A DNA stretch of 64,000 nucleotides from G963675935 sp963675935. GTDB taxonomy: Bacteria > Planctomycetota > Planctomycetia > Pirellulales > Thermoguttaceae. The stretch is from NCBI GenBank assembly GCA_963675935.2, contig OY780964.2:992001-1056000 (forward strand). The letters run 5' to 3'. Below, piece by piece: positions 57,171-64,000 of this stretch. A program made the position numbers and the translations under genes. Numbering within the stretch: the first letter of the stretch is position 1; the number at the start of each line of letters is the position of its first letter. The notes under the pieces are model-generated. The model had not been told where the DNA came from. It did no database searches and saw only the letters and a program-made list of their open reading frames with translations.

Positions 57171-58400
57171 GTGCCTCAACCGACCTGAATTGACGGGTAG
57201 AGGCGTTTGAGTTTGATTCGGGCGTTGGCTGTGGTAAATCGCCAGTCGATGCGGCATCGGGCGGTGTTGCGCCCGGATTCCCAAGCGGCAATCTCGCGGA
57301 CCAGCGTGGGCTTGTCGGGAATCCGCCGCCGGAGGCACTGCTTGGTCATCACGCTTAACTCCGTCTCGGCCATGTCCAGCCAACTGCCGTGTTTCGGCGT
57401 GTAGTGAACCTCCAGCCGCTCGATCAGTCGGCGAGCCTCGTCGGGGGCAAACGCCTCGTACAGCGAAGCCATCTTGTGCGTGTTCAAGTTGTCCATCACC
57501 AACACGATTTTCTCCGTCTTCGGATAGCTGTCCACCAACTCCCGAATCACCTCGGCAAAATCCAACGCGGTACGTCGGTCGGTCACCTTTACGCGACGCT
57601 TGCCCGCCAGCGGCTCGAAGATCATAAACAGATTGGCCGTTCCGTTACGCTCATATTCGTAATCCACCCGCGCCGGCCGCCCAGGCGCGGCGGAAATCGC
57701 CCGACGTGTTTCCTTGGTCAATTGCCTGCTTTGCTCGTCAAAACACACGACCGGCCGCTGCGGATCGTAGGGTCGTTGGTAGACTTCGAGCACGTCTTCC
57801 ATCGCGCAGACAAAATCGGCGTTTTGCTCCGGCGGCAACACCCATTGCTCTTTGCGCCAGGGCTGGAGAATGTTTTTTTCAGCGTGGTGCGAACGGCCTC
57901 ACGCCCAATCGACTCGATGATCTCCAGTTCCACCAGTTTGTCGGCCAGCAACTGCATCGTCCAACACACCCGGCCCGTTGGCGGCGATGAACAAGCCAAA
58001 GCCACCAAGTGGGCCTCTTGTACGCCATCCAACTTGCGATATTGTCGATTCGTGGCCGGCTTGCGGTACAGCGATGCCTCCAAGCCTTCTTCGACGCATT
58101 GCTGCCGAACTCGGTGGACTGTCGATAAGCTGACGCCCACCAAATCCGCAATTGCTTCGTCCGCGGCGCAGGGACCGTCCAGCCCCTGATCGGCACGTAG
58201 CAACACCTGTGCCCGCTGACGAGTCGCCTTCGCCACCCGTGCTCGCGCCACGAGATTCTCCAACTGACTTCGTTCCTCGTGCGATAGCCGAACCACGTAC
58301 TTGGCTTCCTTGCCCATGTTCGCTCTCCTGACAAGTCGTTGCCCCGGAAAGCGAAATACCATCTCCGCCAGAACCTGTCAAGTCAGATCGGTCGGGGCAC
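57171..58400 (-). mobile_element. IS630-family insertion sequence, complete
   Basis: 1230 bp flanked by TA on both sides (57169-57170, 58401-58402), the target duplication of IS630. Terminal inverted repeats about 28 bp, GTGCCTCAACCGACCTGA and GTGCCCCGACCGATCTGA (from the right end). It carries one frameshifted transposase gene. Confidence 0.9.
57176..58317 (-). CDS. IS630 transposase made by -1 frameshift at an A7 run
   Basis: The first frame (MGKEAKYVVRLSHEERSQLE..., with HTH GVSLSTVHRVRQQ) runs from 58317 to about 57880. There CTGAAAAAAACATTC allows a -1 slip: after Lys-Lys the other frame continues NILQPWRKEQWVLPPEQN into the DDE domain (RPVVCFDEQSRQ, KIVLVMDNLNTHK, YTPKHGSWLDMAE). Programmed -1 shifting on an A run is known in this family. 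Both halves are intact, so the element may be active. Confidence 0.88.
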
Positions 58401-58482
58401 TAGACCCCAACGAACATGGGTGTACAGACTCAGCACTCCCACCGAAAGTGCTGGAGCGAGAGTGTGGCTGGCACACACCAAC

Positions 58483-58944
58483 TCAATATAAGCCATTCCA
58501 AAGGTCTTGCGGCGCGTCCTTGTCTGGATGGAGGCGGTGGATATCGGCAGCACGACGTTGGCGAACTTCGGCGAGTTCTTCCAAACGCTTTTCGACTTTT
58601 AATCGCTCCAAGCCGGAAGTCAGCTTTGCGTGGGCACGGTCGTACCAATAGCCGGCACGAAGCAATAGCGAGTCGCGGTCCTCTTTCTGACGGACATTTC
58701 CCAGCGAATTGCGTCGATTGCCGCCTCGCTGATCGTCCAGCCCGTGCAAGCCCTCTCGATTGTAGCGTTCCACCCAGAGTTGAACGTCGCGTCGAGAAAG
58801 ATCAAGAATCATAGCGATGCTGGGAGCCGTGAAACCTTGGGCGGCCAAGATGATGATTCGCAGGCGTTTCGCCTGCCACGCATCCTTCTCTTTCTTCTCC
58901 AAACGACGCAACGTTTCCAACGTGGCATGATCCCGGACTTTCAT
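58483..58944 (-). pseudogene. N-terminal fragment of an IS630-like transposase
   Basis: Residues 1-75 (LRIIILAAQGFTAPSIAMIL, DLSRRDVQLWVERYNREGL) are the HTH part of an IS630-type transposase. The remaining 75 residues (DSLLLRAGYWYDRAHAKL...) do not continue the family, and no DDE domain follows. A truncated copy next to the complete IS630. Confidence 0.7.
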
Positions 58945-58970
58945 AGCAACATCCTTTCAGAATGTTGCCG

Positions 58971-59261
58971 TCATATTGGGCAATCTGGAATGGCGCAATA
59001 GGGGGCGCGCAACTTTGAAATGGAATTCGTATGAGTGCCTATGTTGGCCCCAACATCAAGCACCACATTTCCCGACTTAACGACCTGCCCCAAAACAGAA
59101 AGTTCGGCCTCGCACCATTCGCCGTAACGGTCTAGCGATTCGGATATAAACTGGTCGTGGACATTGTACAAGAAAGTTCCATGCTTGCACCGCCGCATGG
59201 CCAGAAAGTCGTGTTCGTAGATGCGCGATGGTACGGCGTCAGCTTGTTCCGTGTCGTCCAT
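58971..59261 (-). pseudogene. Truncated FkbM-type methyltransferase
   Basis: The 96 residues begin with MDDTEQADAVPSRIYEHDFL and include YGEWCEAELSVLGQVVKSGN and VVLDVGANIGTHT (SAM motif I), the front part of FkbM-family methyltransferases. Similarity ends at KLRAP and the frame stops soon after, next to transposase debris, so the catalytic remainder is gone. Confidence 0.7.
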
Positions 59262-59262
59262 A

Positions 59263-60075
59263 TTAGCTGGTAGCCGTTGGGGCTATCACCTGATGCTTGA
59301 TGGGTTCTTCCATTGCAGCCCTCGCCTCGTCGTTGCCCACCTTGGCTTGGGCGGGGTCCGGCCTGGGGCCAAAATTCAACACAAATGTGTCGAACCGCTC
59401 ACGATCCATCCCCGCGTCTTCCCAGCCGTAGGCGTGATTGCCGATGTGCCAGAGGCGAATCGTCGTGTCAGCCATGATCTTGAAACCTGACTGGCGTGCG
59501 CGTTCACAGAAGGCGTAATCCTCGGCCAGATACCAATGTCCGTCTTCGCACGGACGAAGCATCGGGTGGAAGAACGGAACCAACGGAATCTTGAATCGCT
59601 CGTTGCACATGGGAAGATTCCGCTGAACCGCCATGTACACTTCCCGGCGCACCAACAAAAAGCCGGCCCCGGCGTAAAGAATTTCGACCAGCCCGCCGTC
59701 CTTGCCGAACACCATCTTGGGCGATCCCGGCATGACATGGCAGGCCAACGCCCGCTTTCCTTTTTGTGGATAAATGCCGGCCACGATCGGCAGGCGATGG
59801 GAACGCAAACGGTCGATGGAGTCAGGATGAAAATCAACGTCGGCGTCGATCCACATCGTCTCCTCAAAGCCGTCCAGCAGGGCATCGGTGGACATCTGGT
59901 TGCGGCCCTGGTCGATAGCGGCATATCGTACTGGGGAAACGTCCGCGTGCGGACTGGATCGTGGTGCCAGCCGGGTGCGGGCTGCTTTGCCCAATGGTTG
60001 GTCGGCAGCGGCATGGCCTGATCGAGCCACTGGCAAAAGCTGGCAACGACTTCCTCGCGTGGGCGTTTGAGACAA
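59263..60075 (-). pseudogene. Glycosyltransferase (GT-A type), 5' end lost
   Basis: From about residue 50 the protein reads AAIDQGRNQMSTDALLDGFE, then MWIDADVDFHPDSIDRLR (DxD motif) and GIYPQKGKRALACHVMPG, with AEDYAFCERARQSGFKI near the end, a family seen in planctomycete surface-modification clusters. The first 45 residues (GSRCQLLPVARSGH...) are out-of-frame sulfotransferase sequence, so the gene lost its own start. It ends 1 bp before the FkbM fragment. Confidence 0.68.
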
Positions 60076-60343
60076 ACGATCCGAATGTCCGGTTCAGCCG
60101 CAATGGCATCCTCGATGTATGGCAGGTAGAAGGATGCGCAATCAGCTAAAAAACGTGTTCGCCGTGAAGCCGGAACCGGGCGAACCGCTCCTGGATCACC
60201 CGCAAACCGTCCGTATGGTTCCACGGCAACAACGGCGGCTCATCGTAGGAGCATACGGCGTCTTGTTGTTGATGGAGAATCTTCGCCAGCGAAGCCGTGC
60301 CGCAGCGTCCGGTGCCGATGCCGAGAATAATGGATTGTCTCAT
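59924..60343 (-). pseudogene. Sulfotransferase remnant, two frames
   Basis: The start MRQSIILGIGTGRCGTASLA carries the PAPS-binding loop of sulfotransferases. The frame stops at 60146, but FYLPYIEDAIAAEPDIRIVC and LKRPREEVVASFCQWLDQAM continue the same fold in another frame to about 59924, where glycosyltransferase sequence takes over. Frameshift and deletion have fused two dead genes. Confidence 0.65.
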
Positions 60344-60486
60344 AGAAAATTGTATCCTTGTTGTTTCCAACGCCACCATCCGCAGTCGTTGCCATGACCA
60401 CACGCCGTGATACTGCTGCACCGAGCATTTCCCTCCCCACCAACTGGCCGAAAAGCATTCGTTCCAACTTACTGCACGTTATCGCT

Positions 60487-61791
60487 ATGGCGCGATTTTC
60501 GATAGTATACACCCGCGGTTGGGCGGCGAACAGCGTCATTGCCCGAGTTCGACTCACGGTCGAATGCGAGCGGCTTCGAGAGGAAGTTGCCCTGCTACGG
60601 GAGGAACTTCGGATCAAGGATGCCCGCATGTCGCGCATCCCGCCGCAACAACGACCGCATTATCCGCCCGTCGAACGCATGGCCATTTTGGAATTGAAGG
60701 CCGCTCGCGGCTGGTCGCTGGAGCAAACGTCGCGTGCCTTTCTCGTTGCCGCCGCTACCATCGCATCATGGATGAAACGGCTGGACGAAGACGGTCCAGA
60801 CGCCTTGGTGCAACTCCGCCAACCCGTCAACAAGTTCCCCGATTTCGTTCGCTATGCCGTCGGGCGGCTCAAAACTCTCTGCCCGACGATGAGCAAGGCC
60901 AAAATCGCCAAGATATTGGCCCGCGCGGGCTTGCATTTGGGCGCAACCACCGTGGGCCGAATGCTCAAGGCAAAGCCACAACCTGTGCTGCCGACCGACA
61001 ATCTCAGTGCCGCTGCCAAACAACGCATCGTCACGGCCAAGTATCCGAATCATGTCTGGCATGTCGATTTGACCGTCGTGCCAACGGGCTTGGGCTTCTG
61101 GGTTCCCTGGTTGCCGCTGGCGCTGCCGCAGTGTTGGCCGTTCTGCCATTGGGTTGCCGTCGCGGTCGATCATTTTTCACGCCGCGCGATGGGCTGCGCT
61201 GCGTTTACCAAACAACCGACCTCCGAAGACGTGCGACACTTTCTGGGCCGAACCATCAGCAACTCCCCTTGCCCTTTGGGAGAGGGGCAGGGGGTGAGGG
61301 CAATGGCAGCCAAGACGCCCAAATACATCGTTTGCGATCGAGGAAAGCAGTTTGATTGCGACGGTTTCAGAAAATGGTGCAAGCGGAAAGGAATCAAGCC
61401 GCCGCGCTACGGGGCCATCGGAAAACACGGTTCGATCGCCGTCGTCGAGCGGTTCATCCTTACGCTAAAGACCCTGCTGTCTTGCCTACTATTGGTTCCT
61501 TACCGGCGCGAGGGCTTTCAACGCGAGCTTGACGCAATCGTTGAGTGGTACAATCAACATCGACCGCACGAATGGCTTGGCGGCAAAACTCCGAACGAGG
61601 TCTATTTCGGCCAATTTCCCGCCAACCGCAAGCCGCGATTCGAGCTGCGTTCTCGTTGGCCGCGCGGCTCGCCGTGTGCAAAGCCCTGGGCATTGGTCCG
61701 CGGCAGTCCCGGCGCGACACTGACGCTTGAAGTCAGTTTTCATCGCGGACGAAAGCACTTGCCAATCGTGAAGCTCCGTCGCGCGGCATGA
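60487..61791 (+). CDS. DDE (rve-type) transposase with in-frame palindrome
   Basis: 434 residues. HTH region (AILELKAARGWSLEQTSRAF), then an integrase-core domain with Asp194 (VWHVDLTVVPTG), Asp284 (YIVCDRGKQFDCDG) and Glu321 (HGSIAVVERFILTLK), and YNQHRPHEWLGGKTPNEV as in IS481/IS3-type proteins. Between the first two acidic residues, about 258-273 (NSPCPLGEGQGVRAM) is encoded by a palindrome, CCCTTGCCCTTTGGGAGAGG. No terminal repeats were found, so the limits of its element are unknown. The 61792-62001 gap shows nothing. Confidence 0.85.
   Translation: MARFSIVYTRGWAANSVIARVRLTVECERLREEVALLREELRIKDARMSRIPPQQRPHYPPVERMAILELKAARGWSLEQTSRAFLVAAATIASWMKRLDEDGPDALVQLRQPVNKFPDFVRYAVGRLKTLCPTMSKAKIAKILARAGLHLGATTVGRMLKAKPQPVLPTDNLSAAAKQRIVTAKYPNHVWHVDLTVVPTGLGFWVPWLPLALPQCWPFCHWVAVAVDHFSRRAMGCAAFTKQPTSEDVRHFLGRTISNSPCPLGEGQGVRAMAAKTPKYIVCDRGKQFDCDGFRKWCKRKGIKPPRYGAIGKHGSIAVVERFILTLKTLLSCLLLVPYRREGFQRELDAIVEWYNQHRPHEWLGGKTPNEVYFGQFPANRKPRFELRSRWPRGSPCAKPWALVRGSPGATLTLEVSFHRGRKHLPIVKLRRAA
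61258..61303. repeat. In-frame palindrome in the transposase gene
   Basis: CTCCCCTTGCCCTTTGGGAGAGGGGCAGGGGGTGAGGGCA-type element (first 20 bases CTCCCCTTGCCCTTTGGGAG). Same family as the one in the MFS gene at 18321. Confidence 0.85.
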
Positions 61792-62001
61792 ACGGCGCGG
61801 CAGCAATTTCTCAACCGCCTCGCTGATGGTCTGCGCCCATCGTGCAAAGACGACCAATTTCTATCCAACTTGCCAAAGAACCATTCGGTTTTAAGCGACG
61901 TTCAACGTATCGCTGTCGAACACTGCATCTTTCACGCCACTTTTCGCCACCCGTCCGTAGCAATCAGCACCCCGCCTTGTCGGTTGTATAAAGTCGATGG
62001 A

Positions 62002-62802
62002 CTAGGACACCCAGACGCGGAGGCCCGACGGAATCGTCAGCGTCCAGGTGCCGTTGAAATTGACCGGCAGCGTGAGGTTGAGCGGAACCAAATCGTCGTC
62101 CAGAGAGAAGTTCGTCGGAAGCGACGTGGCTCCGCCCGGCAGCGGATTCGTGCCGTCGGGCAGCGGATTTCCTTGGGCATCGACGTAGCCCAAGTCGTAG
62201 TCCTTGTTGCACGGCACGACCGTCGGCAGGTCGTCCTCGAAAACCTCCGGCATCTGGTTCCCCCACGGGCCGACGGTCAAATCGACCGCGCCGGCCCGCA
62301 GCGCGACGGCGTCGGAGGCAACCTTTGAAGTCTGAGTACTCCACCCGGTAGTGCCAAACCCGCCCTGGAGGATTTTATTATTGATCTGAACGACGTTGAA
62401 GTTGGCCACGAGGTTCATGTCGCTGAACGCCGAGATGCCTTCGAGTACGAATTCGATTTCAGCGCTGCTGTTGGCCGAAATCGTCAGAGCATTCTGCTGA
62501 CCGCCGAAAACCTCGACGCATGAGCCGCCGACCTGTCGATAGGCGCGGAGTTCGTGGCCGATGGCCTCATGCCAAAAGGTGTTCCCGCCCACCTGATACC
62601 AATAGCCCATCGAGATGGTCCAATAGCCGGTGACGTCGCAGTCGAAGTTGTTGGTAAAGGTGAGGGAGGCCGTGCGGAGTTGGGCGTCGTCTTCCGGATC
62701 GGCGACGATGCCGTCGTACTGGTTGTCGGCCACGAGGGTGATGCCCACGACTGTCTCTTCGTCCCAATTCGTATTGAGCGTTTCTAAAACACCCTTGTTC
62801 AT
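62002..62802 (-). CDS. Unknown beta-rich protein
   Basis: 266 residues from ATG 62802. Rich in Asn, Thr, Gly and aromatic residues, with strand-like segments (SLTFTNNFDCDVTGYWTISMGYWYQVGG, SSAEIEFVLEGISAFSD, FSLDDDLVPLNLTLPVNFNGTWTLTIPS). No signal peptide. Ends GLRVWVS. It could be a structural or binding protein of a contractile or surface system; I do not recognise it. It begins 1 bp after the next gene's stop. Confidence 0.65.
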   Translation of the reverse strand: MNKGVLETLNTNWDEETVVGITLVADNQYDGIVADPEDDAQLRTASLTFTNNFDCDVTGYWTISMGYWYQVGGNTFWHEAIGHELRAYRQVGGSCVEVFGGQQNALTISANSSAEIEFVLEGISAFSDMNLVANFNVVQINNKILQGGFGTTGWSTQTSKVASDAVALRAGAVDLTVGPWGNQMPEVFEDDLPTVVPCNKDYDLGYVDAQGNPLPDGTNPLPGGATSLPTNFSLDDDLVPLNLTLPVNFNGTWTLTIPSGLRVWVS

Positions 62803-62803
62803 C

Positions 62804-63529
62804 TCACTTCCGCAAATCAATGACTCCCGACCCCTTTAACTCCTTCGACCCCTTTAACTCCTTCCCTCCTTTAACTCCCTCGGCCGGCTTGCTTCTATCT
62901 TTTCGGAGTTCTGCCACGAGACGTTTCATATTCTCCTTGTTGCGAGAGTGCTTCATATCCCGTTCGACCATATCATCCAATTCTCCATAACGATAACTGT
63001 CGTCGGCATACATACTCTCTAACACAAGGGCATATAGATGAATTGCCTTGTTGCTAACCTCATTTGGAGGTGTTGAATCAAGATATCGGTATATGCCCAA
63101 CACGGCGGGAACTCCAATTTTGCTCAGCGAGTTAGCGCATGGATAGACGCACAGTTCCCAACTTTCTTCGCAGATGATTACCGGCGGAATGAACTCAATG
63201 TTTTCCACTAAAATGGGAACTGCCTCCTTTGCGCGATATTCACCTAGTAAATCAATCGCTAGCGATCGTGCGTAGTTATTCCCATCGTCATTCGCTGTTG
63301 TTGCAGCCACCTTCAGGAGACGTCCAATGAAGTGGTGCCTTTCCTTAGGAAGCCGATCGCCGGCCGCGGCGAGATCCTTGTCAGACTTAACGTGTAGAAT
63401 ATCCATCATTTCCTGCGTCATGGAGCGATCTTTGGATTGCCCCGATTCTTCGGCTGGGCAGAATACAGGTAGTACATGACAGATCAATGATAACCCGACA
63501 AACAACACGCATAGCATTTTAGAGTTCAT
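62804..63529 (-). CDS. Exported HEAT-like protein of unknown function
   Basis: 241 residues with a signal peptide (MNSKMLCVLFVGLSLICHVLPVFC). Helical repeats resembling HEAT units: ARSLAIDLLGEYRAKEAVPILVENI and CANSLSKIGVPAVLGIYRYL. The C-terminal KGGKELKGSKELKGSGV is a short repeat encoded by AACTCCTTCGACCCCTTT units. The following partial gene (63596-64000) is similar in style, so the pair may be related. Confidence 0.65.
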   Translation of the reverse strand: MNSKMLCVLFVGLSLICHVLPVFCPAEESGQSKDRSMTQEMMDILHVKSDKDLAAAGDRLPKERHHFIGRLLKVAATTANDDGNNYARSLAIDLLGEYRAKEAVPILVENIEFIPPVIICEESWELCVYPCANSLSKIGVPAVLGIYRYLDSTPPNEVSNKAIHLYALVLESMYADDSYRYGELDDMVERDMKHSRNKENMKRLVAELRKDRSKPAEGVKGGKELKGSKELKGSGVIDLRK

Positions 63530-63595
63530 AGTTACATTTCTTAGAGTTCATTGTTATACTTCTCATCGGTTGTAATAGAGCGTTGGGCAGGAGCA

Positions 63596-64000
63596 TCATT
63601 GTGGCTCTACACGGCGGTGCGGGAACTTGCGACGTTCGTCCCCGCTTCCATCGCTATTCGGCGGGAATTGAGTCTCCTCGGCCGTTCCCTCTTTTCCCCA
63701 ATTCTTCGCTTGTTCCAGTTTATCGCGGAAATTGTCTGCCGCCACAGTTCCCATTGATGTCGAGTAATCATCATAAAGTCGGTGGAGTTCCTTCATCGCC
63801 TCTTCCTTTTTCCCTAAAAGCGCCAACCCTCGATAAGCCTCGAATACCATGCCGGCGGAGAATGAGTATTCTTGTGGTGTGCTCATCTCGACTTTTTCGG
63901 AGAAGTATTTGCAGATTTTCCGAACGATGTCGAGGTCCCTGGAGTCACCGATTTGCCCCAGTGCCAGGGCGCACATGGCCAATTCGCTTTCCAACTCGCC
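63596..64000 (-). CDS. HEAT-like protein, 5' end outside window
   Basis: The frame is open to the window end. The visible 133 or so residues (ESELAMCALALGQIGDSRDL, DIVRKICKYFSEKVE, FEAYRGLALLGKKEEAMKEL) are helix-pair repeats. The tail is charged and disordered (GSGDERRKFPHRRVEPQ). Function unknown. Confidence 0.6.
   Translation of the reverse strand, partial: GELESELAMCALALGQIGDSRDLDIVRKICKYFSEKVEMSTPQEYSFSAGMVFEAYRGLALLGKKEEAMKELHRLYDDYSTSMGTVAADNFRDKLEQAKNWGKEGTAEETQFPPNSDGSGDERRKFPHRRVEPQ

Overview
The window is a stretch of a planctomycete chromosome (Planctomycetota, most likely a Pirellulales-type lineage; I infer the order, I do not read it). Supporting signs are the high G+C content, two Pkn2-like membrane Ser/Thr kinases with Hanks motifs, a Tat-secreted Gfo/Idh/MocA oxidoreductase, a DUF6941-type protein, the remnant of a TIGR03000 domain, an integrase whose C-terminus is read from the 3' end of a tRNA gene, and very dense intergenic palindromes. 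Housekeeping anchors are rplM-rpsI, leuS, tsaE, thiL, tRNA-Met(CAT) and tRNA-Glu(CTC).

Region 1 (1-32.6 kb) is ordinary chromosome. It holds an ApbE flavin transferase, an FGE-sulfatase-domain lipoprotein, two HtrA-like proteases, a beta-helix protein, a Wza-like export lipoprotein, a histidine kinase with two response regulators, a prepilin-type protein, an MFS transporter, a dolichol-phosphate-mannose-synthase-like glycosyltransferase, a kinase, a predicted beta-barrel, TerC, a UDP-glucuronate decarboxylase, ribosomal proteins, tsaE, thiL and a GNAT gene with a small partner.

Region 2 (32.7-47.5 kb) is a phage-derived block, entirely on the minus strand. Reading right to left it has a promoter and intrinsic terminator, an HTH/zinc protein, a papain-like protein, a thioredoxin-trypsin-membrane fusion, two small membrane proteins, a ParB-domain protein, an ABC-ATPase/GNAT fusion, small and large terminase, a four-gene cargo (SPL-like radical SAM, methyltransferase-like protein, second SPL-like radical SAM, four-helix-bundle protein) and a portal. 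No capsid or tail genes are visible. A 312-bp MITE and a decayed TIGR03000 gene lie just beyond the portal.

Region 3 (48-53 kb) holds leuS, a kinase and tRNA-Glu. Region 4 (53-62 kb) is an integrative element at tRNA-Glu: a frameshifted tyrosine recombinase, an XRE regulator, a minimal family-A-polymerase-like protein, an excisionase-like protein, and three helically spaced copies of a GGACAC-N-GTGTCC palindrome. It has been overrun by an IS630 copy, other transposase genes and broken glycan or modification genes (sulfotransferase, glycosyltransferase, FkbM methyltransferase). Region 5 (62-64 kb) has secreted or HEAT-like proteins of unknown function.

A theme runs through the window. At least a dozen families of palindromic repeats fill nearly every gap, nest inside one another, and in several cases lie in frame inside genes: the ABC-ATPase/GNAT, the MFS transporter, a DDE transposase, the prepilin leader, and C-terminal tails.
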